Origin: Halopenitus persicus
GTDB taxonomy: Archaea; Halobacteriota; Halobacteria; Halobacteriales; Haloferacaceae
Assembly (NCBI RefSeq): GCF_900107205.1
Contig: NZ_FNPC01000001.1
Span: 553,769-615,241, forward strand
Reading direction: 5' to 3'
Length of the DNA: 61,473 bases
Shown: piece after piece, positions 49,856 to 58,082 of the stretch
Numbering within the stretch: position 1 is the stretch's first letter
How the letters are laid out: the number at the start of each line of letters is the position of its first letter
Program-made: the position numbers and the translations under genes
Notes under the pieces: model-generated
The model's input: the letters and a program-made list of their open reading frames with translations, nothing else
Told to the model about the DNA's origin: nothing
Database searches by the model: none

Positions 49856-49898
49856 CGGTTACGGACGACCGTCGATACCCCGTCCTCACGATCGATCC

Positions 49899-49946
49899 CC
49901 TCGCCCTCACTCGACCTCGCCCTCACTCGGCCTCAGCCTCGGGAAC
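49899..49946. repeat. Tandem repeat, 16-bp unit, two copies plus a decayed third, including a stop codon
   Basis: CCTCGCCCTCACTCGA (49899-49914) and CCTCGCCCTCACTCGG (49915-49930) differ only at the last base. A diverged unit starts at 49931. The minus-strand stop (49923-49925) is in the second unit. Confidence 0.85.
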
Positions 49947-51515
49947 GAACTTCACGCCGTACCGCGGCACGCCCTCCTGTTCGTAGATCCGCCGGACCGT
50001 CGCCGTGACGGTATCGCCCACTTCGACGGCGTTCGGGTCGGCGTCGGTCAGCTGGCCGGGTAGGGTGATCTCGTCGTCGCCCGCCCCGAGGTCGACGATC
50101 GCGACCCCGTAGGCGCCGTCGCGCTGCTGGTGGCCGGCGAACTCCGGCGGCGCGCCGCCCTGGCCGATGACCGTCACGGCCCGGACGGTCCCGGTCCGGG
50201 GCGCCTCGAACTCCTCGAAGGTGACGCGCTCGTGACACTCCCGGCAGGCGCCGGTCGGCGGGAACGTGACGCCGCCACACTCCGGACAGCGACCGGCGAC
50301 GAGCCGGTAGCGCTGGTCGAGGGAGTTCTGCCAGTTCGGCAGGCTCACGTGGGCGCCCCCGCCCGCGATATCGCCGTCGACGATCGTGCCGCGCTTGCGG
50401 AGGTACTCGTCGTAGGTGATCGATTCGCCGCCGTCGAGCTCCTCGACGCCGGCGACAGACAGCGTGCCCCGACAGGCCAACGAGACCGCGGTGCCGCCGC
50501 CGAAGAAGGCCGCGACGCTCCGGCGGTCGGCGTCGCCCGACTCGGCACCGTCCGACTCGACGTTCGCGTCGGCGACCGCAGCGAGCAGGCCGATCGGAAC
50601 CGTCGCGGCGCCCGCATCGCCGATCCGGTCGGCGACCGTTCCGGCCTGAACCGTTCCGGGATCGAACGGGAGGTCGCCGGTGGCCCGGTACGGGATGCTC
50701 CCGTCGGGCTGGTGGACCGCCGCGGCGTCGACCGCCGCGAGCGACTCGGCGTCGAGCACGCCGTCCGCATCCAGCGCGAGGGATTCGGTCGCCGCGCTGA
50801 TCGACTCCCGGATCGCGGTTCGCTGGTAGGTCGTGATGTCGAGAGTGTCGACCGTCTCGGCGCCGCGCTCGCGGTGGCGGATCCCCGGATACTCCTCGAC
50901 GTGCCAGGCCGGCTCGCCGACCGCGACCGCGGGATCGCTCGACAGCACGAACGCGGCCGCGCCGGCGCCCATCGGGTGGTCGGTCTCGGCCGGATCGCCG
51001 GCCGGGCAGTCCGAGACGACGACCAGCGCGGTCCGCGAGGCGGCCGCCTCGAGCCCGCGGGCGAGCGCCTCGCCGCCGGCGGCGGTCGAGCCGCCGACGG
51101 TCGCGGTCGCCACGTCGGCCGGCAGCCCGAGCGCGCGAACGAGCCGCGGCGTGAACTCGCCCTCCTCCATCGGGGGCGTCGTCGTCGCGGTCACCACGAG
51201 GTCGACGCGGTCGGGATCGACGGCGCCGGGGCTTGCCGTCCCATCGTCGCCGTCGGTCGTCCCGTCGGCCTCGTCGGCCAGCACGCGCTCGGCGGCGGCG
51301 ACCGCCATCGTCAGCGCGTCCTCGTCGGCGCCGGCGACGGCCTTGCGCTCGACGCCGGGCGCGTGGCTCGTTCCCCACGCCTCGGCGATCGCCTCGCTCG
51401 AGAGACGGTACTCGGGCAGCCGGATCGCGGCCGTCTCGATGCCGACCGCGTCGGCGTCCGGCGCGGATCCGCCGTCGGCCGCGATATCGGCCGCGTCGTC
51501 GCGGTCGGCGCTCAT
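49923..51515 (-). CDS. HMG-CoA-synthase-like domain fused to a DUF35 zinc-ribbon/OB-fold domain
   Basis: The 530-residue protein has a thiolase-fold part (about 20-365) resembling HMG-CoA synthase/KAS III and a DUF35 part. DUF35 shows zinc cysteines in GRCPECGGVTFPPTGACREC and an OB fold to the end. In other archaea, thiolase, DUF35 and HMG-CoA synthase form one complex that passes acetoacetyl-CoA between active sites. Here the active-site cysteine is not seen: the aligned block is TATVGGSTAAGGEAL (137-151) instead of a segment with cysteine before the glycines. The start overlaps the thiolase stop by 4 bp. A scaffold or acyl-CoA-presenting role with the thiolase is inferred. Confidence 0.8.
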   Translation of the reverse strand: MSADRDDAADIAADGGSAPDADAVGIETAAIRLPEYRLSSEAIAEAWGTSHAPGVERKAVAGADEDALTMAVAAAERVLADEADGTTDGDDGTASPGAVDPDRVDLVVTATTTPPMEEGEFTPRLVRALGLPADVATATVGGSTAAGGEALARGLEAAASRTALVVVSDCPAGDPAETDHPMGAGAAAFVLSSDPAVAVGEPAWHVEEYPGIRHRERGAETVDTLDITTYQRTAIRESISAATESLALDADGVLDAESLAAVDAAAVHQPDGSIPYRATGDLPFDPGTVQAGTVADRIGDAGAATVPIGLLAAVADANVESDGAESGDADRRSVAAFFGGGTAVSLACRGTLSVAGVEELDGGESITYDEYLRKRGTIVDGDIAGGGAHVSLPNWQNSLDQRYRLVAGRCPECGGVTFPPTGACRECHERVTFEEFEAPRTGTVRAVTVIGQGGAPPEFAGHQQRDGAYGVAIVDLGAGDDEITLPGQLTDADPNAVEVGDTVTATVRRIYEQEGVPRYGVKFVPEAEAE

Positions 51516-52684
51516 GCGTCCACCTCCGTGCGCTCGAAGACGTGAACCGTCACGCCGCCGCCGCTGCCGCCGACGTTGTGGGTGAGCCCGTAGGTCGGGT
51601 CGTCGACCTGCACGTGTGCCTCCCCGCGGAGCTGGGAGAACGCCTCGACGACCTGGCCGGTACCGGTCGCGCCGATCGGGTGGCCCTTCGATTTGAGGCC
51701 GCCGCTGGTGTTCGTCGGCAGCTCGCCGTCGGGATCGACGACGCCCTCACGGAGCAGCCGGCCGGCCTCGCCGCGCTCGCAGAACCCGAGGTCGTCGTAC
51801 GCCAGCAGCTCGGCGATCGCGAAGCAGTCGTGGACCTCGGCGAAATCGAGGTCGTCGGGCGTGACCCCCGCCTCGGCGTAGGCCTGCTCGCCGGCCTGCA
51901 CGCTCGCGGGGATGCTCGTGAGCGACTCGCGCTGGAAGAGCCCCACGCGCCCGCTGGCCGCGCCGGCGCCGGCGACCTTGACCGCCGGGCCGTCGAACTC
52001 GGCGGCGACCTCCTCGCTGGCCAGCAGGGCCGCGCTGGCGCCGTCGGTGGTCGGACAGCAGTGATAGAGGTTGAGCGGGTCGGCCACGCCGGGCGCCGAG
52101 CGCGCGTCCTCCAGCGAGCACTCGAAGCCGAGGTGCGCCTTGGGGTTCTTCGCGCCGTTGCCGTGGTTCTTCACCGCGACCCGCGAGAGGTCGTCGACCG
52201 TCGCGTCGTACGCGTCGAGGTAGGCGCTCGCCATCTGGGCGTAGACGCCGGCGAAGGTCGTCCCGCTCGTGCGCTCCCACTCCGTCTCGCCGCTGACGCC
52301 GAGCCACCACTTGGTCTGGTCGGCGCTCGTGTCGGTCATCACCTCGTAGCCGCCGGCCAGCGCGACGTCGGCAGTCCCGGCCCGGACGGCCGTCAGCGCC
52401 GACCGGAACGAGTAGCCGCTTGCCGCGCAGGCGTTCTCGACGCGGGTCGTCGGAACGCCGTGCAGTCCCAGGTGCTCGGTGACCGCCGGGCTGCTCAGGC
52501 CGATCTGTCGACCGCCGACGCCCAGGGTCCCGAGGAACGCCTCGTCGATCCGGTCCGGATCCAGCTCGCCGCCCACGCTCTCGAGCGCGTTCTCGTAGGC
52601 CGTCTCGAACAGCGACAGGTAGGTCTCGTCGGGGAACGAGCCGAACGGCGACTGGCCGGCCCCGATGACGTACACATCCCTCAT
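51512..52684 (-). CDS. Thiolase family protein (SCP2/acetyl-CoA acetyltransferase-like)
   Basis: The 390-residue protein has the nucleophilic cysteine C86 in RVENACAASGYSF, the DCFAIAELL region after a histidine (EVHDCFAI), and the C-terminal GGLKSKGHPIGATGTGQ with its active histidine. It belongs to the archaeal/SCP2-like branch that partners DUF35 proteins. Start ATG52684. It overlaps the HMGCS-like/DUF35 gene, so the two are made as a complex. In this island it would cleave a 3-oxoacyl-CoA made by the dehydrogenase and hydratase neighbours, which is inferred. Confidence 0.87.
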   Translation of the reverse strand: MRDVYVIGAGQSPFGSFPDETYLSLFETAYENALESVGGELDPDRIDEAFLGTLGVGGRQIGLSSPAVTEHLGLHGVPTTRVENACAASGYSFRSALTAVRAGTADVALAGGYEVMTDTSADQTKWWLGVSGETEWERTSGTTFAGVYAQMASAYLDAYDATVDDLSRVAVKNHGNGAKNPKAHLGFECSLEDARSAPGVADPLNLYHCCPTTDGASAALLASEEVAAEFDGPAVKVAGAGAASGRVGLFQRESLTSIPASVQAGEQAYAEAGVTPDDLDFAEVHDCFAIAELLAYDDLGFCERGEAGRLLREGVVDPDGELPTNTSGGLKSKGHPIGATGTGQVVEAFSQLRGEAHVQVDDPTYGLTHNVGGSGGGVTVHVFERTEVDA

Positions 52685-52737
52685 GGTCGCCAGTGGGAGG
52701 TCGTCCCACATAAATCGTCCCCTCCGGGCTCGGAAGC

Positions 52738-52787
52738 GAACGGGAGCGACGGACGAGAACGTGAACGGGAGCGACGGACGAGGACGC
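52738..52787. repeat. Tandem repeat, 25-bp unit, two copies, in a divergent promoter region
   Basis: Copies at 52738-52762 and 52763-52787 begin GAACGGGAGCGACGGACGAG and match at 23 of 25 positions. They lie between thiolase and acyl-CoA dehydrogenase starts. Confidence 0.88.
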
Positions 52788-52839
52788 GAGCTCGGCGAAC
52801 CTCGGGGCACTTATTAGGATGTGTGCCGCTATCACGCCT

Positions 52840-53994
52840 ATGAGCCTCATCGAGAGCACGCTCTCCGAGGAGCATCGGGAGTTCCGTGACCGGGCGGACG
52901 CCTTCGCCACCGAGGTGGTCGCCCCGCGAGCCGAGGAGATCGAGGAGACCGACGAGTTCCCCCGCGACGTCCTCGCCGAAGCCGGCGACCGCGGGCTGCT
53001 CGGCGTCCTGCTGCCCGAGGAATACGGCGGCGAGGGGTCCGACTTCCTCTCGTACTGTCTCGTGGTCGAGCGGATCGCGCAGGCGAGCGGGGCGGTCGCC
53101 GAGAGCATCCAGGGCCACACCTTCGCGGCGCTGCCGATCGCCCGCCACGGCACGGACGCCCAGAAGGAGGCGTATCTCGAACCGATGGCCCGCGGCGAGT
53201 CGATCGGCGCGATGCTGCTCACCGAGCCCGGCGCGGGCAGCTCCCCGACGGAGCTCGAGACGGTCGCCGAGGAAACCGACGACGGCTACGCGATCACCGG
53301 CGAGAAGGCCTTCGGGACGAACGCCGGCGTCGCGGACGTCCACCTTGTCGTCGCGCGCAAGCGCCCGGCACCCGATGAGGGGCACGGCGTGAGCGTCTTC
53401 CTCGTCCCGAGCCCCGAGGAGGCGCCGGGATTCACCTTCGACCGCGTGGAGTTCATGGGAATGCGTGGGCACGTCACCGGCGACTCCGCGTTCGATGACG
53501 TGGCGGTCCCCGCGGACGCGCTGCTGGGCGAGGTCGGGCAGGGTTTCCGGATCGCGATGGGGACGATCGACATGGCGCGGACCGGCCTCGGCGCGATCGC
53601 GACCGGCATCGCGACGGCGGCCTTCGAGGAGGCGATCGAGTACGCCGGCGCCCGCGAACAGGGCGGGAACCCGGTCGGCCAGTACCAGGCCGTGCAGGTG
53701 CTCGTCGCCGAGATGGACGCGAAGCTCGACGGGGCGCGCCACCTCGTCTACGATTCGGCCCACGACATCGCCGCCGGCGAGGGCGACACCCGCGCCTCGA
53801 GCAAGGCGAAGTACGTCGCCAGCGACGTCGTCGAGTACGTCACCCGCAACGCGATCCAGATCCACGGCGGGAAGGGCTACCGAACGGACTACCCCCTCGA
53901 GCGCTACTTCCGCGACGCGAAGATCCTCAGCCTCATCGGCGGAACGACCGAGATCCAGAAGACGACGGTCGCCGAGCACGCGCTCGATTTATAA
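52840..53994 (+). CDS. Acyl-CoA dehydrogenase
   Basis: This 384-residue flavoenzyme has the N-terminal helical domain (LSEEHREFRDRADAFATEVV), the FAD-binding stretch LLTEPGAGSSPTELE, and the C-terminal helical region with QIHGGKGYRTDYPLERYFRD. The position of the classical catalytic glutamate (YEGT in medium-chain enzymes) is glycine here (LIGGTTEIQ, G367), so the base must come from elsewhere, as in long-chain and isovaleryl-type enzymes. Start ATG52840. It is divergent from the thiolase genes across a 25-bp repeat. It may introduce the double bond in a cyclic or aryl acyl-CoA. Confidence 0.9.
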   Translation: MSLIESTLSEEHREFRDRADAFATEVVAPRAEEIEETDEFPRDVLAEAGDRGLLGVLLPEEYGGEGSDFLSYCLVVERIAQASGAVAESIQGHTFAALPIARHGTDAQKEAYLEPMARGESIGAMLLTEPGAGSSPTELETVAEETDDGYAITGEKAFGTNAGVADVHLVVARKRPAPDEGHGVSVFLVPSPEEAPGFTFDRVEFMGMRGHVTGDSAFDDVAVPADALLGEVGQGFRIAMGTIDMARTGLGAIATGIATAAFEEAIEYAGAREQGGNPVGQYQAVQVLVAEMDAKLDGARHLVYDSAHDIAAGEGDTRASSKAKYVASDVVEYVTRNAIQIHGGKGYRTDYPLERYFRDAKILSLIGGTTEIQKTTVAEHALDL

Positions 53995-54240
53995 GTCGAC
54001 GGCGGACGCTCGGCCGTCGCTCGCCGCAACGGTCGGTCGCTACCGTGACTGATCGACCGCTACCGTGACTGATCGACCGCTGCCGTATCACCCGGCCGGG
54101 ATCGAGACGAAACCGAAACGGTCGATCCGGACGGAAGCGCTCGATCGAACGAACGGGACGCTATCAGGAGCGTCGTCGTTGAAAAACGGGAGACCCGGTA
54201 TGAGACCGCGCGTCGAGCCGTGACGTCGCGCGTTCGGTCG
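53995..54240. other. Intergenic region between convergent genes
   Basis: An exact 20-bp tandem repeat lies at 54041-54080. The rest shows no gene, terminator hairpin or AT-rich patch. Confidence 0.6.
54041..54080. repeat. Tandem repeat, 20-bp unit, two identical copies
   Basis: TACCGTGACTGATCGACCGC occurs at 54041-54060 and 54061-54080, followed by a short partial copy. It sits in the convergent gap after the acyl-CoA dehydrogenase gene. Confidence 0.95.
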
Positions 54241-55077
54241 TTACTCGCTGCTTCCCGGTTCCTTCTCGCCCTTCTCGACGGCGAGGAAGTCGGGGTCGCG
54301 CTTGTCGATGTAGGCGTCGACGCCCTCCTTGGCGATGTCCGAGCCGAGCAGGCGGTTCTGGAGCTCGCGCTCGTGGGCCAGCGCGTCCGACAGCGGCAGC
54401 TCGAGCCCCTCGTTGACGGCGAGCTTGTTGTTGCCGACCGCGAGGTTCGGCTTCTGGACGATCTGGTCCGCGAACTCGCGGGCCGCGTCCTCGACCTCCT
54501 CCGGCGGGTGGATCTCGTCGAAGATGCCGCGCTCGGTCGCCTCCTCGGGGGTCAGCGTCTCGCCCGTGATCATCATCTTCAGCGCGGTCGAGCGGTCGAT
54601 GTACCGGGGCAGGAGCTGCGTGCCGGCCTCGCCGGCGATGAGGCCCAGGTGGACCTCCGGCATCCCGACGCTGTAGTCGTCGTCGTCGCCGACGTAGCGG
54701 AAGTCACACGCGAGCGCGAGCTCGAGCCCGCCGCCCATACAGTGGCCGTTGACCATCGCGATGAAGATCGTGTCCGTGGTGCGGATCTTCATGATGACCT
54801 CCTTGCTGGTCTGGCTCGCGTAGCCGATCTGCTGGCCGGACTTCTCCTGCAGGACGCCGATGTCGAAGCCGGTCGAGAAGATGTCCTCGTTCGCGCTGCC
54901 GAACAGCACCACGCGGACGTCGTCGTCGAACCGGATCACTTCGACGGCACGCTGGAGCTCCAGCAGGACGTCGATGTGGTGGGCGTTCGCCGGCGGGCGG
55001 TCCAGCCGGAGGTAGCCGACGTGGTCGTCCAGGTTCGTCTCGAAGTACTCGAGGTCGAGCTCGGTGAACGATTGCAT
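54241..55077 (-). CDS. Enoyl-CoA hydratase/isomerase family protein of the epoxidase cluster
   Basis: The 278-residue crotonase has oxyanion blocks NEDIFSTGFDIGVL and MVNGHCMGGGLELALACDF, and the acid in GMPEVHLGLIAGEAGTQLLP, where a glutamate fits one catalytic position. PaaG-type isomerases, which convert the ring epoxide to an oxepin, belong to this fold, so such a role is possible. Start ATG55077 follows a strong minus-strand TATA (GCTATTTATATACTGG, about 55096-55111). It lies downstream of the epoxidase-type genes on the same strand but on its own promoter. Confidence 0.85.
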   Translation of the reverse strand: MQSFTELDLEYFETNLDDHVGYLRLDRPPANAHHIDVLLELQRAVEVIRFDDDVRVVLFGSANEDIFSTGFDIGVLQEKSGQQIGYASQTSKEVIMKIRTTDTIFIAMVNGHCMGGGLELALACDFRYVGDDDDYSVGMPEVHLGLIAGEAGTQLLPRYIDRSTALKMMITGETLTPEEATERGIFDEIHPPEEVEDAAREFADQIVQKPNLAVGNNKLAVNEGLELPLSDALAHERELQNRLLGSDIAKEGVDAYIDKRDPDFLAVEKGEKEPGSSE

Positions 55078-55095
55078 GTATCCGTAGGATCGGAA

Positions 55096-55111
55096 CCAGT
55101 ATATAAATAGC
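55096..55111 (-). promoter_or_regulatory. TATA box of the crotonase gene
   Basis: The minus-strand TATTTATATAC element lies about 25 bp before the ATG at 55077, leaderless spacing. Confidence 0.75.
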
Positions 55112-55248
55112 TTCTCATACCGAACGACGCGTATATCGCCGCAGCAGAAGCTCTCGCCGCGCTCTACGTCGATTCCGGGTCGGGCGTTCACGTCGCGTTC
55201 CGACGGTCGCGGCCGTGGTGTCCTCGGCCGATCCGACGGCTGCGACCC

Positions 55249-55566
55249 TCAGCTCGTGTCGGGCCGCTTGCCGTCGTACTTGATCCGCTCGAAGACGGTG
55301 TGGCAGCCGTTGCAGTAGTACTGCGACTTCGAGATCTCGCTGCCGAACTGCGACTCCTGCTCCACGTCCGTCGACTCGCAGAACGGACACCGGACCGTCG
55401 GCTCGTCGTCGCCGCGGTCGGTCCCGGCGGCGGCGTCGACGTCCGAATCCGGAACGTCAGCGTCCGAATCCGGGACGTCGGGATCCGCATCCCCTTCGTC
55501 GGCGTCCGCGCCCTCGACGTCGGGGTCCACGTCCCCGCCGGTTCGGTTCTCGGAGGTCACCGTCAT
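55249..55566 (-). CDS. Detached zinc-ribbon part of PaaD
   Basis: This 105-residue protein has an acidic, repetitive first half (DSDADVPDSDVDAAAG) and a zinc ribbon (C60, C63, C85, C88) with the sequence ESQFGSEISKSQYYCNGC. In bacterial PaaD the DUF59 domain is followed by a similar ribbon (the SEFGST-A-YRC pattern), so this gene encodes the missing half of the neighbouring DUF59 gene at 56595. Its ATG shares a base with the TGA of the PaaC-like gene, so it belongs to the same operon. It probably helps assemble or deliver iron to the oxygenase. Confidence 0.75.
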   Translation of the reverse strand: MTVTSENRTGGDVDPDVEGADADEGDADPDVPDSDADVPDSDVDAAAGTDRGDDEPTVRCPFCESTDVEQESQFGSEISKSQYYCNGCHTVFERIKYDGKRPDTS

Positions 55567-56330
55567 CAATCCATCACGTACAGTTCGTTGCTGTCGCCGC
55601 GGATCTGGACGAGGTCCGCTTCGGGGATCGATCCGCCGTTCACGCGGCGGCGCGTCTCGTTCCACGCCTCGAGGTCGGGCGCCGAGCGGTCCACGTTCTC
55701 GAGCGAGACCGACGTTCCCTCGAAGAGGTCCTCGAAGTGGCGGAGGTAGGACTCGCGGATCTCGGCGACGGGACGGTCGGTGAAGCCGGCCCCGTACAGC
55801 GGGTCCGACTCGGCGTCGTGTTCGGCGGGGCCGATGAACGCCAGCGCCTGCGGCAACGTCTCCTCGAGCGTCGACTGGATGACCTCGGTCTCCTTCTCGG
55901 CGAGGCTCTCCAGGCGGGCGTCGTGGTACTCCAGGTGGAAGTACTCGTCCTCGCCCATCTTCGTCACCATCCCGCCGAAGTCCTCGTGGTCGATGGCGTC
56001 GAGCAGATACCACGCGGCGCGGTCGGCGGTGGCGATCGTCGCGAGGTACTCGGGCCACTCGCCGTCGATCGAATCGAGGCTGGCGACGTTGTTGACCTCC
56101 TCGGGGTCACGGTGTCCGTCGAGCCAGTCCGAGTCGCGTCCCTGGTCCTCGAGGAGCCGGAAGAGCTGGCGGACGTGTCCGACCTCCTCCTGGGCGGCGC
56201 TGGCGCCGCCGATGTCGTCCTCCAGCGAGGGACCCGTCAGGGACCACTGCGCGTAGCGGTGTCCCAGGACGAGCTTCGTGTCCGTGATGGCCTGGACGTA
56301 GTCCAGGGCGGGGTCGGGCCACTCGCTCAT
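55566..56330 (-). CDS. paaC: Phenylacetyl-CoA epoxidase subunit PaaC-like
   Basis: The 254-residue ferritin-like protein resembles PaaC, the structural partner of the catalytic PaaA subunit. Here it retains two ExxH motifs, EVGH (49-52) and EYFH (129-132), of the kind that bind iron in PaaA. Bacterial PaaC has lost the first. The protein may thus bind metal itself. Start ATG56330 overlaps the PaaB-like stop by 4 bp. The tail NELYVMD at the C-terminus is ordinary. Confidence 0.85.
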   Translation of the reverse strand: MSEWPDPALDYVQAITDTKLVLGHRYAQWSLTGPSLEDDIGGASAAQEEVGHVRQLFRLLEDQGRDSDWLDGHRDPEEVNNVASLDSIDGEWPEYLATIATADRAAWYLLDAIDHEDFGGMVTKMGEDEYFHLEYHDARLESLAEKETEVIQSTLEETLPQALAFIGPAEHDAESDPLYGAGFTDRPVAEIRESYLRHFEDLFEGTSVSLENVDRSAPDLEAWNETRRRVNGGSIPEADLVQIRGDSNELYVMD

Positions 56331-56533
56331 GCCGGCGAGAGCACCTCCTGGTCGACGTCGACCTCGAGAACGTCCTCGCGGCGGACGACCGCCAGGAAGT
56401 CCCAGTCCTCCTCGTCGAAGGTGTTGTGCGCGTACAGCTTCGCGAGGCGATCGCTGTCCGCCTGTACGTTTCCGATGTGGAGCGTCTCATCGCCCTGGTT
56501 GATCCGGGCGAAGACTTCGTAATGTCGTGTCAT
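56327..56533 (-). CDS. paaB: Phenylacetyl-CoA epoxidase subunit PaaB-like
   Basis: The 68-residue protein matches PaaB in length and in the opening YEVFARINQGDETLHIGNVQ and the LAKLYAHNTFDEEDWDFLAV block. PaaB joins the PaaAC units in the epoxidase complex. It is coupled to the PaaC-like gene by a 4-bp overlap and lies 61 bp after the DUF59 gene's stop. Short length and position make the identification firm. Confidence 0.85.
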   Translation of the reverse strand: MTRHYEVFARINQGDETLHIGNVQADSDRLAKLYAHNTFDEEDWDFLAVVRREDVLEVDVDQEVLSPA

Positions 56534-56594
56534 CGTTGTGTGTCTCGTTCGTTGGTCACGGTGTCGTTCGGTGTGCGTGTGTTCGTCGCTTGCG

Positions 56595-57005
56595 TTACAG
56601 GCTGATGCCCGATTCGTTCATCTTCCGGCGGACGTCCGCCGTCAGCATCTCCTTCGACCAGACGGGCTCCCAGACGACGTCCACGTCGACCGAGTCCACC
56701 CGGTCGTACACGAGCAGGCAGCTCTCGATGTCGTTGTGGATCATGTCGTAGGCGGGACAGCCCATACAGGGGAAGGTCATCTCGACGTCGACGTGGCCGT
56801 CCGCGTAGTCGACGTCGTAGATCATCCCCATCTCGACGAGGCTCACCGGGATGTGCGGGTCCGGGATCTCGTCGATGACGTCCCAGACCTCCGCCTCGAA
56901 GCCCGTCGCGTTCCGTCGGCGACGCTCGATGAAGTCGCTGGAGGTCGCGGGCGCCGTGGAGTCGTCCGGCGTCGAGTCGTCCGGCGTCGGGGTGCTACAG
57001 GACAT
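56595..57005 (-). CDS. paaD: PaaD-type DUF59 (MIP18) protein without its zinc ribbon
   Basis: The 136-residue protein starts with a low-complexity TPDDSTPDDS segment. It continues with a DUF59 domain: VWDVIDEIPDPHIPVSLVEM, the DMIHND helix and the cysteine pair region MTFPCMGCPAYD. DUF59 proteins support iron-sulfur or di-iron assembly. Bacterial PaaD is about 165 residues and ends in a zinc ribbon, which is absent here but present as a separate gene (55249). It lies 1 bp after the PaaA-like stop. The role is presumably maturation of the oxygenase. Confidence 0.82.
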   Translation of the reverse strand: MSCSTPTPDDSTPDDSTAPATSSDFIERRRRNATGFEAEVWDVIDEIPDPHIPVSLVEMGMIYDVDYADGHVDVEMTFPCMGCPAYDMIHNDIESCLLVYDRVDSVDVDVVWEPVWSKEMLTADVRRKMNESGISL

Positions 57006-57006
57006 C

Positions 57007-57927
57007 TTACACCTGCACTTCGACGGTCTTCGACTGGATCAGGTCGACGTACTTCTCGTTGGCCGGGCCGCGCCCGCGCCAGCGGTCGATGACGTCGTCC
57101 CACGAGATCGGCTCGTCGAAGCGCCACTCCTTGTTCTCCTCGTCGAAGGCGACCGGGAACTCGTAATCGAGGACGTACTCGTCGGCCGCCTCGTCGTAGT
57201 GGGCCGGAACGTCGAGCTCGAGCTCGTTCATCAGCGGCATCGCACGCTCGAGCCAGTCCTGCCGCAGCTCGTCGTTCGTCTTGCCCTTGATGCGGTACTC
57301 GAGCTGCTCGTCGTGCTTCTTCTTGTCGTCCGGCAGGCCGAACCACTCGATCGCCATCGGGAACATCCAGTCGATGGCGTCCTGGAGCTTCGCGCGCGTC
57401 TTGTCGCTTTTGTTGGCGAGCCGGCGCATCCAGGTCTCGCCGTGGCGCAGGTGGAACTGTTCCTCCTTGTTCACCTTCGTGAGCGCGCGCTTCCAGGGCG
57501 CGTAGGAGGTGTTCTCGTGGACGTCGCTGAGGAGGACGATCCCGGCGCGGTCGAACATCCCGTGCGCGCTGACGAGCTCCGCGAAGTTGTCGATGTGCTG
57601 GTCGAACCCGTACGTGTTCCGGAACTCGTGCGGTTCCCGCTCGTAGATGAGGTCGTGACGGTCCTCGCCGAGGTCCTCGAGGAGTCGGTAGGCGATGTGG
57701 CCGTGGCCGAGCTCGTCCTGGATGACGCTGATGCAGGACGCGCGGGCGTCCATCGACGGCGCGTTGAGGGACTGCTCGTAGTAGGCGGGGGCACTCATCA
57801 GCTCGGTGTCGCCCGAGACGGTGAGGATCTGCTTGAGCGCCTTCTCGTATCCCTCCGTCATCTCCTCGCGCGACTCGATCATCTTGCCGTTCTGTACTTG
57901 CTCTTTGAGTTTCGCTTCCGTGGGCAT
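57007..57927 (-). CDS. paaA: Phenylacetyl-CoA epoxidase catalytic subunit PaaA-like
   Basis: The 306-residue protein is the di-iron oxygenase of the cluster. It uses O2 to epoxidise an aromatic ring held as a CoA thioester. The ligand motifs DELGH (ELGH, 72-75) and EEQFH (EQFH, 156-159) are in place, as is the helical plan of PaaA. The reading frame begins MPTEAKLKEQVQNGKM. A minus-strand TATA (GATTATAACC, about 57962-57971) sits upstream for a short leader. Close relatives act on phenylacetyl-CoA, but benzoyl-CoA or others are possible. Confidence 0.88.
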   Translation of the reverse strand: MPTEAKLKEQVQNGKMIESREEMTEGYEKALKQILTVSGDTELMSAPAYYEQSLNAPSMDARASCISVIQDELGHGHIAYRLLEDLGEDRHDLIYEREPHEFRNTYGFDQHIDNFAELVSAHGMFDRAGIVLLSDVHENTSYAPWKRALTKVNKEEQFHLRHGETWMRRLANKSDKTRAKLQDAIDWMFPMAIEWFGLPDDKKKHDEQLEYRIKGKTNDELRQDWLERAMPLMNELELDVPAHYDEAADEYVLDYEFPVAFDEENKEWRFDEPISWDDVIDRWRGRGPANEKYVDLIQSKTVEVQV

Positions 57928-58082
57928 AGCTGACTCGCTGTGAATTCCTTAGCCACCGAGGGTTATAATCCTTTTCTGTATACGAACGGCGTAACTGACC
58001 GCCCGAACGCGGCGGTCTCGGACGGGCGAGCCGGCCGTCGCGGAGGGCGACTTTTTTAATCCTCGGCGTCGTTCGGGCTCGT
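57928..58082. promoter_or_regulatory. Divergent promoter region of the epoxidase operon and the acetyltransferase
   Basis: The minus-strand TATA lies at about 57962-57971, and the plus-strand TTTTTTTAATC at about 58050-58060 fits ATG58083 (leaderless). No gene is seen. Confidence 0.65.
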
